NCBI GenBank assembly: GCA_946186375.1
Contig: CAMHMZ010000004.1
Location: 1-64,000, forward strand
Length of the DNA stretch: 64,000 nt
Source: an uncultured Clostridia bacterium
GTDB taxonomy: Bacteria; Bacillota; Clostridia; Oscillospirales; Oscillospiraceae
Direction: 5' to 3'
Shown piece after piece: positions 17,347 to 25,213 of the stretch (position 1 is its first letter; each line of letters begins with the position of its first letter). Under the pieces are notes generated by a model, which had not been told where the DNA came from, did not search any database, and saw only the letters and a list, made by a program, of their open reading frames with translations. Made by a program: the position numbers and the translations under genes.

Positions 17347-18393
17347 TTAAGCGCTGGTTTTCAGCGCGGCGTCTTCTTCGTAAACAAGCGGCAGCTCCGC
17401 GAGCACTTGCCCGCCGCATAAAATGCGCAGTTTGCCGGCCACCTCGCCCGCGCGGATCGGAGCAAAGACGAACCAGGGCAACTCCGCCGACAGCGTGAGC
17501 TCCGCGTCTCTCGGCACGAGCAGCTTCAGCTCCTCAGCCGGGACCGCGCGCACGCTCTCCTTTTCCCCGGACAATACCGGGACGGAAAAGGCCGCGTTCT
17601 CTGTCACATTTCGGTTAACATAATGTTCAAAGGCCCAGTCATACAGCGCCTCATGATCGCGCCAGTCGTCGCTGTCCGAGAGCGTCACGCAGACAAAGCG
17701 CGTCCCCTCCCGCTCGACACAGGAGACGAGGCAGCGCCCCGCCGCGCGGGTATAGCCCGTTTTCCCGCCCAGGCAGCCCGGGCAGCGCCACAAAAGCTTG
17801 TTGTGGTTCTCAAAACGCTGCTCCCCCGCCGCGCCCTCCCGCTGTGACAGGAGCGAGGCGAGAGCCTCATTTTGCATACAGGCGAACATCAGCACGGCGA
17901 GGTCGCGCGCCGTGGAGAAGTGCTCGGCCTCGTCTAGCCCATGCGGGTTAACATAATGCGTATTCGTCATGCCGAGCGCGGTAGCCCGCTCGTTCATCAG
18001 CACAGCAAAGGCCTCTGCGCTCCCGGCCGTAAAGCAGGCCAGGGCGACGGCGGCGTCATTGGCGGAGGCGAGCAGAAGCCCCGTCAGCAGCTCCCGCACG
18101 CGATAGCGGTCGCCCTGGTGCAGCTCCATGGAGCTGCCCTCCGCGCCGCACCAGTCCGGCAGAATCTCGACCTCGGCCTCCATATCCGTGTTTTCCAGCA
18201 CCACAAGCGCCGTCATGAGCTTGGTCGTGCTTGCGATCAGGCGTTTTTCATCCGCCGCATGCTCATAGACTACTGTCCCGTCCTCCGCCATGACGACGGC
18301 GGAGGCAGCGGAGATCGTAGGCGGCTCCTGCGTGTACACGCCTGGCGCCGAAAGCAGCAGCGCCAGCAGCAGACAAACGGTTTTTTTCAACAA
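17347..18393 (-). CDS. dacF: D-alanyl-D-alanine carboxypeptidase, DacF-like
   Basis: A 348-residue secreted PBP5-family DD-carboxypeptidase that trims the terminal D-Ala of peptidoglycan stem peptides. It has an N-terminal signal peptide (1-21) and the three active-site motifs: S55-TTK58, S110-A-N112 and K211-T-G213. The only suitable start is TTG at 18393 (or the next codon, also TTG), since a stop lies six codons upstream and AAGGGTGG is a weak ribosome site. A 12-bp hairpin covers this start region. The gene follows gerW and precedes rluB-type genes, an order common in sporulating Firmicutes, where dacF has roles in spore cortex formation. Confidence 0.9.
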   Translation of the reverse strand: MLKKTVCLLLALLLSAPGVYTQEPPTISAASAVVMAEDGTVVYEHAADEKRLIASTTKLMTALVVLENTDMEAEVEILPDWCGAEGSSMELHQGDRYRVRELLTGLLLASANDAAVALACFTAGSAEAFAVLMNERATALGMTNTHYVNPHGLDEAEHFSTARDLAVLMFACMQNEALASLLSQREGAAGEQRFENHNKLLWRCPGCLGGKTGYTRAAGRCLVSCVEREGTRFVCVTLSDSDDWRDHEALYDWAFEHYVNRNVTENAAFSVPVLSGEKESVRAVPAEELKLLVPRDAELTLSAELPWFVFAPIRAGEVAGKLRILCGGQVLAELPLVYEEDAALKTSA

Positions 18394-18425
18394 TAAGCAC
18401 CACCCTTGTCAGTGTGGTGCTTATT
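18392..18425 (-). promoter_or_regulatory. Hairpin across the dacF translation start
   Basis: AATAAGCACCAC (18425-18414 on the minus strand) is complementary to GTGGTGCTTATT (18403-18392), with a 10-nt loop. The second arm covers the ribosome-binding area and the first base of the TTG start codon. It has no T-run behind it, so it is not a usual terminator. It may limit dacF translation. Confidence 0.45.
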
Positions 18426-18463
18426 ATGTCCGTTTTCACCTGTGGCATTCGGCCCTGCGCGGC

Positions 18464-18850
18464 TTATTTCTCGTTCTGCTTGTTGATGAAGCTGTCGACG
18501 CGGTCGATGACCTGGGGCACCAGGTCGATGATGCGGTCGATGGTGGTGTTGGCGGGAGGCATGATGTTCACCATGCGGATGTTGCCGTCCTTGATGACGA
18601 GAAAACCGATGGGGTCGATCTTCACGCCGGTCGCGTTGCCGCCGCCATAGGGCCTGCTCTCCCCGGCCTTCTTGGCGCCGAATTCGAGACCGCCGCCGCC
18701 AAAGCCCACGCTGATCCTGCTGACGGGTACGAGCGTGATCCCGTCCGGAGTGAAAATCGGGTCGCCAACAACGGTGTCGACCTTGAGAATGTTCTTCACA
18801 TTCTCCATCGTAGTCTGCATCAGTTCGCCGATCGGGTTCGTGTTATCCAT
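18464..18850 (-). CDS. ytfJ: Spore protein GerW/YtfJ family
   Basis: A 128-residue GerW (YtfJ) family protein, needed in Bacillus for spore germination with certain nutrients. It starts NPIGELMQTTMENVKNILKV and carries the conserved VVGDPIFTPDGITLVPVSRI and the glycine-rich VGFGGGGLEF. No membrane span or catalytic residues are seen. It overlaps the preceding DUF2953 gene by 8 bp; DUF2953-gerW-dacF is a conserved neighbourhood in endospore formers, which supports the call. Confidence 0.93.
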   Translation of the reverse strand: MDNTNPIGELMQTTMENVKNILKVDTVVGDPIFTPDGITLVPVSRISVGFGGGGLEFGAKKAGESRPYGGGNATGVKIDPIGFLVIKDGNIRMVNIMPPANTTIDRIIDLVPQVIDRVDSFINKQNEK

Positions 18851-19583
18851 TTGCTGCCATCCTTTCCTCGTCCTGTATGGTTTGTGTTTCTGTATGTTCT
18901 GTTTGATCCGCTGCGTCCGCGTCGGGCGGCGGAAGTTTTTTCTGTTCTTTTTCTTCTCGCTTCTGGCGGCGTCTTGCCTTCAGCACGACGCCGAGCGCGG
19001 CAAAGGCGATGGAAAACACGAGTCCGAAGATCTGGCCGATCCGGATCGTCATCGCGAGGGCGATATCGAGCCTGAAGCGGTTTGCCATGAAGTCCAGATC
19101 CGTTGACACATCGCTCTTTTTGACCTTGAAGGTACGGCGGCACATCGGCGCGAGGATACACAGGACCTCGTTGACATAGGCATAGGTCATGGCCGTGTAA
19201 TAGGGATCCGCTTCCGAGGCCGTGAAATGCAGGAGGAAATTGTCCACCCGGAATTTCCGTCCGAAGCGGCCGAGCCGCTGCAGCACCTTCTTGATGATCT
19301 CAAAGAGATCGTCCACCGTGAGCCCCAGCGGGAGTCCCTTCTTTTCCTCTTTGGCGGGCTTCTCCTCCTTGGGCGGCTTCGGCTTTTTCTCTTTGGGTTT
19401 CTTTTCCTTGCGGGGCTTTTTCTCCTTTTCCGGCGGCTTCGGGATGAGCTGCAGCTTCACACCCGCGGCCATGGCCGCCAGGCGGAGCTTGTCGTCAATA
19501 AAGGAGACGTCCACGCCGATGGGGATGAGACAAATACCCACGATCAGCGCGACCAATACGCCCAGGATGATCCATCCGACCAT
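18843..19583 (-). CDS. DUF2953 membrane protein
   Basis: A 246-residue protein with an N-terminal membrane span (VGWIILGVLVALIVGICLIP), a lysine/proline/glutamate-rich linker at about 50-85 (repeats of KEKKP and KPPKEEK), a DUF2953 core (YAYVNEVLCILAPMCRRTFK, then VSTDLDFMANRFRLDIALAM) and a second span near 190-210, followed by a charged tail. The ATG at 19583 has GGAGAG upstream; a GTG at 19592 overlapping the scpB stop is the alternative. Its function is unknown. Its place between scpB and gerW is conserved in spore formers, which hints at a sporulation or envelope role. Confidence 0.82.
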   Translation of the reverse strand: MVGWIILGVLVALIVGICLIPIGVDVSFIDDKLRLAAMAAGVKLQLIPKPPEKEKKPRKEKKPKEKKPKPPKEEKPAKEEKKGLPLGLTVDDLFEIIKKVLQRLGRFGRKFRVDNFLLHFTASEADPYYTAMTYAYVNEVLCILAPMCRRTFKVKKSDVSTDLDFMANRFRLDIALAMTIRIGQIFGLVFSIAFAALGVVLKARRRQKREEKEQKKLPPPDADAADQTEHTETQTIQDEERMAANG

Positions 19584-19588
19584 CTCGA

Positions 19589-20218
19589 TCACTCTCCGTT
19601 ATCTTCTGTCTTTCCGGGGTCGTTCACCAGTTCCTCCATCGTGATCTGCGCGTTCTGAGCCTGGCGCAGCTCGTCGATGGTCTTCTGCAGTTTTTCCACG
19701 CCCTCGCTGCCCGTCATATCGGGAAGCTCCGGCAGCTCGGCCAGCTCCCGCAGCCCCATCACGCGCAGAAAGGCGTCCGTCGTGCGAAAGAGCGCGGGGC
19801 GCCCCGGCACGTCGAGGCGTCCGCAGGGCTCTATGAGGCCGCGCTCCAGAAGAGAGCCGACCGTATAGGAGCTGTCCACGCCCCGCACCTGGTCGATGTA
19901 GGCACGGGTGCAAGGCTGAAAATATGCCACGACCGCCAACGCCTCGAGCGAGGACTGGCTGAGCATGGGCGGCTTGCGCTGCTCGAGCGTTTTACCGATG
20001 AGCGGCGCGTATTCCGGCGCCGAGCACATCTGGAGCTTGCCGCCGAGACGCAGGATGCGCACGCCGCGCTCCTCCCGCTCGCACTTCTCCGCGAGCTCTT
20101 CGGCCGCGCGGAGGATCTCTTCCTCCTCCATCCCGAGCACGAGCGAAAGCCGCGCCGCGGGGACCGCCTCTCCGGCGGCGAACAAGACCGCCTCGAGGGC
20201 GGAAACAAGGTCTGTCAT
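19589..20218 (-). CDS. scpB: Segregation and condensation protein B
   Basis: A 209-residue ScpB, the winged-helix kite subunit of the SMC-ScpAB condensin that compacts and segregates the chromosome. Typical stretches are LVSALEAVLFAAGEAVPA at the N-terminus and SQSSLEALAVVAYFQPCTRA in the second winged helix, followed by RGVDSSYTVGSLLERGLIEP. Its start overlaps the end of scpA by 4 bp, as in most Firmicutes. The smc gene itself is not in the window. Confidence 0.95.
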   Translation of the reverse strand: MTDLVSALEAVLFAAGEAVPAARLSLVLGMEEEEILRAAEELAEKCEREERGVRILRLGGKLQMCSAPEYAPLIGKTLEQRKPPMLSQSSLEALAVVAYFQPCTRAYIDQVRGVDSSYTVGSLLERGLIEPCGRLDVPGRPALFRTTDAFLRVMGLRELAELPELPDMTGSEGVEKLQKTIDELRQAQNAQITMEELVNDPGKTEDNGE

Positions 20219-20994
20219 GTCTCTTCGATCCGTTCCAGTAAGTCTTCCATATTACCGCCGGCAAAGCGGACGGTGTAGTCCTCTCCTTCGCGTCCGACGG
20301 TGATGCCGCCCATGCTGCACAGCTCCAGCACGGAGAGGAAGGCGGCCACGAGTTCGCTGCGGCTGCGGCAGCTCTGATACAGGCCGCGCAGCGTCATGCC
20401 GCCCTCGCGCAGCCTGAGCAGGATCTCACGGCTCTTGTCGCGCACGCTGTAGACGATGCGGCGCGGCATGGCGGCAGTCACCGACTCTGTGTCGGGCGTG
20501 CGCCCGCCGCGTCCGTAGATCCGCGAGAGCGCAAGCAGAAGATCCACCGGCTCGTGCCGATAGTCGTATTCCGCCTTGGGCAGAGGCTCGGGCAGCTTGG
20601 CATAGTACTTGAAGCCCTGCTCGGAAGCGGCTTTCAGCTGCGGCGTGACCTGCTGCAGCGCGGCATAGATATCGCGGCTTTTGAGCTGTTCCAGAGAGGC
20701 AAGCAGAATTTCAAGCTCGGAGGTCTCCTCCTCGACGCTCAGCAGAGAGCGCGTTTTCAGATACAGCAGATGCGAGGCCATCTGCACGAATTCGCTCGCC
20801 ACGTCGAGATCCATGCGCTCCATCTCCTCGAGCCAGGCCAGATACTGGTCGCAGAGCTCGGAGATCTTCACGTCGCGGATCTCGATCTTGTTTTTCTGCA
20901 GGAGCATCAGAATAAGGCTCAGCGGGCCCTCGAAGTCCTGCAGCTCGTCCCTGTCATGGACGACGCTTTCCAGATGATAGCTGGGGTTTTCCAT
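20215..20994 (-). CDS. scpA: Segregation and condensation protein A
   Basis: A 259-residue ScpA kleisin that bridges the SMC heads. The N-terminal motif is DFEGPLSLILMLLQKNKIEI, then YLAWLEEMERMDLDVASEF and ASHLLYLKTRSLLS, all diagnostic, and a C-terminal winged helix (VAAFLSVLELCSMGGITV). The length is typical. It follows the site-2 protease gene by 6 bp and overlaps scpB by 4 bp; site-2 protease-scpA-scpB is a common clostridial order. Confidence 0.95.
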   Translation of the reverse strand: MENPSYHLESVVHDRDELQDFEGPLSLILMLLQKNKIEIRDVKISELCDQYLAWLEEMERMDLDVASEFVQMASHLLYLKTRSLLSVEEETSELEILLASLEQLKSRDIYAALQQVTPQLKAASEQGFKYYAKLPEPLPKAEYDYRHEPVDLLLALSRIYGRGGRTPDTESVTAAMPRRIVYSVRDKSREILLRLREGGMTLRGLYQSCRSRSELVAAFLSVLELCSMGGITVGREGEDYTVRFAGGNMEDLLERIEET

Positions 20995-21000
20995 GCTTCC

Positions 21001-21675
21001 TCACGAAATGATCAGTTGATAGGAGAGGCTCGCTCCCCACTCGGCCAGCGGCCATAGAAAATCGAACACGGCATTGATGGCGCCGCTCAAAAGCCTGCCC
21101 GTCACGCCGAAATAGGCCAGCGCGAACAACAGCAGCATCCCATAGCGCTCATAGCGCATGAGGCGATAATAGCTCTCGTCCGGGATGACGGAGAACAAAA
21201 CCTTCGAGCCGTCGAGCGGCGGGATGGGCAGAAGATTGAAAAGGGCAAGGCCCAGGCTCAGATGTGCCGTCACGAGCAGCAGCTCGGCGAGCGTGAGCGA
21301 GAGCGTCGTGCCCGCACGTGTTGCAAAGGGAAAGGCCAGGCCGTACAGGAAGAGAAAAACGACTGTGATGACAATATTGACGCCCGGCCCGGCCAGGGCT
21401 GTGATCGCCATTCCTCGCTTCGGATTTTGGAAATGGCGCATATCCACCGGCACGGGCTTTGCCCAGCCGACATGGGCCGTGATGAGCATCAGAAGGCCAA
21501 ACGGGTCGATGTGCTTCAGCGGGTTGAGCGTGAGCCGCCCCGCGTTTTTCGCGGTGTCGTCTCCCAGGAGATATGCAACGAAGCCGTGGCCCATCTCATG
21601 CAGCGTGATGCACAGCAGCGCGGGGATCGCACTGAGCAGAAGATCCGTCAGTACGGAGAAATCGAAGCCGTTCAT
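21001..21675 (-). CDS. Site-2 protease family zinc metalloprotease (M50)
   Basis: A 224-residue polytopic membrane protein of the M50B family, intramembrane zinc proteases. The zinc motif HEMGH is at about 26-30, and the second zinc-site segment NPLKHIDPFG follows, with four to six membrane helices. The frame opens at 21720, but the promoter -10 box at 21724-21729 places the transcription start near 21717, so that codon cannot be used; the ATG at 21675 (MNGFDFSVLTDLL) fits the family N-terminus. Substrates are unknown; it lacks a PDZ domain. Confidence 0.88.
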   Translation of the reverse strand: MNGFDFSVLTDLLLSAIPALLCITLHEMGHGFVAYLLGDDTAKNAGRLTLNPLKHIDPFGLLMLITAHVGWAKPVPVDMRHFQNPKRGMAITALAGPGVNIVITVVFLFLYGLAFPFATRAGTTLSLTLAELLLVTAHLSLGLALFNLLPIPPLDGSKVLFSVIPDESYYRLMRYERYGMLLLFALAYFGVTGRLLSGAINAVFDFLWPLAEWGASLSYQLIIS

Positions 21676-21723
21676 GATCTGTTCCCAAGCGCTGATATCC
21701 AACACCTCCCCAAGATACAAAAT

Positions 21724-21752
21724 ATTATACCAATACAGGAGAAAAAATACAA
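21724..21752 (-). promoter_or_regulatory. Strong sigma-A-type promoter for the scpAB operon
   Basis: On the minus strand TTGTAT (21752-21747), a 17-bp spacer and TATAAT (21729-21724), with TGG just before the -10. It should drive the site-2 protease gene and the genes behind it, possibly down to ispH-S1. Confidence 0.75.
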
Positions 21753-21807
21753 GCTTTGCTTGGATTGTTTTTCATTTTCTGTTTTGGCAGGGACTTTGAT
21801 GCGGAAA

Positions 21808-21847
21808 AGGAGGCGCCCAACGGAACCGGTTCCGTTGGGCGCCTCCT
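21808..21847. terminator. Perfect 40-bp palindrome, terminator of the dcw cluster
   Basis: AGGAGGCGCCCAACGGAACC is followed at once by its exact reverse complement, so the palindrome has no spacer. It lies 28 bp after the murG stop codon, and CCTTTTCC follows on the minus strand. Position and shape suggest a transcription terminator; perfect spacer-less symmetry is unusual for one. Confidence 0.6.
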
Positions 21848-21874
21848 CGCGGCAGATAAGGATGTGTTTGCCGC

Positions 21875-22993
21875 TCAATGCACGAGCGAGAGGATCTCGG
21901 CGACGATGCGCTCGGTGGCGTCCGTCACGGCGAGGCCCGCCATGGCTCGCGACATGCTCTCGAGGCGTTCGCGGTCGCTTAGAAGCTCACGCACGGTTTG
22001 GAGCAGAGAGGCCGCGTCGAACTCTCCCTCGAGCAGGACCTTCGCGCCGCCGGCCTTTTCCAGCACCCGGGCGTTCTTCTCCTGGTGGTTATTGGTGACA
22101 TTCGGCGACGGGATGAGCAGCGCAGGCTTTCCGATATACGTAAGCTCCGAGAGCGTCGAGGCGCCCGCGCGGCACAGGATGAGATCCGCCGCCGCCATGA
22201 CGCGCGGCATGTCGTAGATATAATCACGCACAGCCACGCCGAAATCGGCGCAGTCCGGCGCCGTTTCAGCCAGCTTCGCGCTGAAGTCCTCATAGTAGCG
22301 CGTCCCCACGGAGTGGATCATCCTGAAATCCGCTTTCTCGCGCATCAGCGGGATCATCTGCAGGATGGTGTTATTGATATCGCCCGCACCGAGCGAGCCC
22401 CAGACCGAGACCACGAGCGGGATGTCTCTGGGGATGCCGAGCTGGTCGCGCGCCAAGTCGCGGGTGAAGTTGTTGAAATCTCCGCGCACGGGCGTGCCGG
22501 TGACGATCACCTTCTCCGGGTCTTTATACTGCGCCCTGCTCTCCTCAAAGCCCACCATCACGCGGTCGATATGCCCGTCGAGCAGCTTTGTCGTCAGACC
22601 CGGTACGGCGTTGCTCTCGTGCACGAGCGTGGGGATCCCGCGCTTTGCCGCCTGCCGCAGCACAGGGTAGCACACATAGCCGCCCGTGCCGATCACGGCG
22701 TCGGGCTGGAATTCCTTCAACAGTCTGTCTGTCCTGTGCATGGATACTGCGACGTTCTCCAGTGCCTTGACATTGTGCGCAAGCGCCTCGAGGCTGTGCT
22801 CCCGGCTGAGATTATTGACCGGCAGAGCGCGGATCTCATAGCCCTCGCGGGGCACGAGCTCCATCTCCATCTTCCCCTCCGCGCCGGCGAAAAGGATCTC
22901 GCAATCGGGCATCAGCTCGCGCAGGCGCCCGGCCACCGCGATGGCGGGATTGACATGTCCGGCCGTACCGCCGCAGGCAAACAAAAATTTCAT
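21875..22993 (-). CDS. murG: UDP-GlcNAc:lipid I GlcNAc transferase
   Basis: A 372-residue MurG, which adds GlcNAc to lipid I to make lipid II at the inner face of the membrane. The N-terminal FACGGTAGHVNPAIAVA, then IGTGGYVCYPVL and HESNAVPGLTTK, and the C-terminal donor site CRAGASTLSELTYIGKPALL are typical. The frame opens at 23023, but the ATG at 22993 has AGAGGA at 7-bp spacing and matches the family start (MKFLFACGGTAGH). It is the last gene of the dcw cluster here. Confidence 0.95.
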   Translation of the reverse strand: MKFLFACGGTAGHVNPAIAVAGRLRELMPDCEILFAGAEGKMEMELVPREGYEIRALPVNNLSREHSLEALAHNVKALENVAVSMHRTDRLLKEFQPDAVIGTGGYVCYPVLRQAAKRGIPTLVHESNAVPGLTTKLLDGHIDRVMVGFEESRAQYKDPEKVIVTGTPVRGDFNNFTRDLARDQLGIPRDIPLVVSVWGSLGAGDINNTILQMIPLMREKADFRMIHSVGTRYYEDFSAKLAETAPDCADFGVAVRDYIYDMPRVMAAADLILCRAGASTLSELTYIGKPALLIPSPNVTNNHQEKNARVLEKAGGAKVLLEGEFDAASLLQTVRELLSDRERLESMSRAMAGLAVTDATERIVAEILSLVH

Positions 22994-23023
22994 GTTCATT
23001 TCCTCTGTTTCTTTTCTGTTCAT

Positions 23024-24178
23024 CTATTCGCTCAAAATGTCTCGCGATGCGCTCAGAATGATCCCCATTTCAGCCAACTGGATCAGCAGCGCCGTCCCGC
23101 CGTAGCTGAAAAACGGGAGCGAAATGCCGGTGCAGGGGATCAAATTGGTCACCACGGCGACGTTTAAAAACACCTGGATCGCCAAAAGCGTCGTGATCCC
23201 GGCGCAGACGAGACAGCTGAAGCGCTCCCGGCAGTGCAGGGCGATCCAGTAGCCGCGAAGGATCAGCATGGCGAAGAGCAGCAGGATCAGCGCGGCGCCG
23301 ATGAAGCCGAGCTCCTCGCAGACGACCGAAAAAATAAAGTCATTGTGCTCCTCCGGAAGGAAGAGATACTTCTGTCGGCTCCCGCCGAGGCCGAGCCCGC
23401 TCAGGCCGCCGGAGCCGATGGAATAGAGCGACTGGACGATCTGGTAGCCCTCGTCGGAGGAACTGGAGAAAGGATCGCGCCAGGTCGTGATGCGGCTCGA
23501 GGCATAGGGGAAAAAGGTCATCAGCACAAAAAGCCCGCCGATCGCCGCGCTGCCCGCCGCGGCAAAATAGCCCAGCGGCACCTCGCCGAGGAAAAGCATC
23601 GCTCCGCCCACCGCGATCAGAATGACCGAGGCGGAAAAATGCGGCTCGAGCACCAGAAGGCCAACGAAGACCCCGAGGATGCCCAGAAAAGGCAGCAGCC
23701 CGTATCGAAAGCTGTGCATCCGGCTGCGAAATCGACAGATGAGCCGCGCGAAAACAAGGATCACCGCAAGCTTTGCCAGCTCCGAAGGCTGCAGCGTCAG
23801 CCCGCCGAAGCCCAGCCATCGGCGCGAGCCGTTGGCCCTCACGCCGATGAGAGGCACCAGCGCCAGGAGCGCAAGCGTAAGTATCAGAAACAAAAGCGTA
23901 TAGCGCCGGTAAAAGCCCATCGGGAGCTTCGCACACAAGAGCATCGCCGCCACGCCTGCGAGCGCGAAAATGAGTTGACGGACGAAATAATAGACAGCGT
24001 TGCCGCCCGTGACGCGCCCTGGGTCGTAATAGGCGCGGGGAAAGCTTGCCGAGAGGACCATCACGACGCCCAGAAACAGCAGCAGCAGAACCGTCAGAAA
24101 AAAGGGCAGATCGAAAGAGGCGCGCTTCGTGCCCGGCGACGGCGCAAAAGCGGAGAGGCGGGCCGCATCGTACTGCAA
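23024..24178 (-). CDS. ftsW: SEDS peptidoglycan polymerase FtsW/SpoVE
   Basis: A 384-residue SEDS-family polytopic protein with about ten membrane helices; SEDS proteins polymerise lipid II together with a class B PBP. Diagnostic pieces are GSRRWLGFGGLTLQPSELAK, RITTWRDPFSSSSDEGYQIV, then PEEHNDFIFSVVCEELGFIG and LPFFSYGGTALL. In spore formers the copy between mraY and murG may be SpoVE or FtsW, and sequence alone does not separate them. Its partner is likely the SpoVD-like PBP in the same cluster. No murD gene precedes it. Confidence 0.92.
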   Translation of the reverse strand: MQYDAARLSAFAPSPGTKRASFDLPFFLTVLLLLFLGVVMVLSASFPRAYYDPGRVTGGNAVYYFVRQLIFALAGVAAMLLCAKLPMGFYRRYTLLFLILTLALLALVPLIGVRANGSRRWLGFGGLTLQPSELAKLAVILVFARLICRFRSRMHSFRYGLLPFLGILGVFVGLLVLEPHFSASVILIAVGGAMLFLGEVPLGYFAAAGSAAIGGLFVLMTFFPYASSRITTWRDPFSSSSDEGYQIVQSLYSIGSGGLSGLGLGGSRQKYLFLPEEHNDFIFSVVCEELGFIGAALILLLFAMLILRGYWIALHCRERFSCLVCAGITTLLAIQVFLNVAVVTNLIPCTGISLPFFSYGGTALLIQLAEMGIILSASRDILSE

Positions 24179-24199
24179 GCTCCCACCTCCCCGTTTCGT

Positions 24200-25213
24200 T
24201 CAGATATGATAGCGCTGGAACACCCACAGAAAGGATATGACGCAGAAGAGCAGAGATATGCCTCCGAAGAGGAAAAACAGCTCCTTCTCGCTCCACTTTT
24301 TTCCGGTCCAGCCGCCCATCTCCAGATGGTGATGGAAGGGCGCCATGCGGAAAATGCGCTTGCCGTGGGTAAGCTTGTAATAGCACACCTGGATGATATC
24401 CGAGAGCGTTTCGATGATGAAGATGATGCCGACGGTGAGCAGGATGAGCGGCATATCGTAGGCAAAGGCCATTGCGGCGATCGCGCCGCCGAGAAAGAGC
24501 GAGCCCGTGTCACCCATGAAGACCTTTGCTGGGTTGAAATTATAGACGAGAAAGCCCATCAGGCCGCCCAGCAGCGCCGAGGCAAAGAGGCCCTGTTCGA
24601 GGTATTCCTCTCCCCAGGCGATGCTCACCGCCGCGAAGAAGAGGCAGACGGGGATCGAAGTGCCTGTTGCGAGGCCGTCCACGCCGTCGGTGATATTGAC
24701 GGCGTTGACCGTACCGACGATGACGAAAGCCGCAAAGCTGAAATACAGCCACTCCGGCAGGGGGATGATCCGTCCCGTAAAGGGCACATAGAGGTTCGGT
24801 CTCACATGGCCGAACATGCGCATCAAAAGCAGGAACACCAGCGCGGCCGCCAACTGCAGCAAGAACTTCTTTCCCGCTGTCAGGCCGAGGTTCTGCTTGT
24901 TCTTGATCTTCTCCCAGTCATCCAGGAAGCCGATCGCGCCGAAGACCATGGCAAAGAGCAGCACGAAGATGTGGACAAAGCGCCCCCTGAGCATGCTGGG
25001 GAAACCCAGGGTGAGGCAGACCACGGTCACGGCCAGGATAAACATGGCCCCGCCCATCGTGGGCGTGCCGCTTTTCGACATATGCCAGGTGGGGCCGTTG
25101 TCCTTGATGGACTGGCCCGCCTTCTGCCGGCGCAGCCAGGGGATATAGTACTTGCCAAAGGCTGTCGCGATCACAAGCGCCACAGCGAAGGCGCAAATCA
25201 GCTTAATCGTCAT
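24200..25213 (-). CDS. mraY: Phospho-MurNAc-pentapeptide transferase
   Basis: A 337-residue polytopic membrane enzyme that moves phospho-MurNAc-pentapeptide onto undecaprenyl phosphate to make lipid I. The catalytic aspartates are in AIGFLDDWEKI, and NAVNITDGVDGLATG and PFHHHLEMGGW are family signatures. KSGTPTMGGAMFIL is at the N-terminus. Length is typical. It overlaps murE by 4 bp, giving tight coupling of precursor synthesis to its membrane step. Confidence 0.96.
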   Translation of the reverse strand: MTIKLICAFAVALVIATAFGKYYIPWLRRQKAGQSIKDNGPTWHMSKSGTPTMGGAMFILAVTVVCLTLGFPSMLRGRFVHIFVLLFAMVFGAIGFLDDWEKIKNKQNLGLTAGKKFLLQLAAALVFLLLMRMFGHVRPNLYVPFTGRIIPLPEWLYFSFAAFVIVGTVNAVNITDGVDGLATGTSIPVCLFFAAVSIAWGEEYLEQGLFASALLGGLMGFLVYNFNPAKVFMGDTGSLFLGGAIAAMAFAYDMPLILLTVGIIFIIETLSDIIQVCYYKLTHGKRIFRMAPFHHHLEMGGWTGKKWSEKELFFLFGGISLLFCVISFLWVFQRYHI

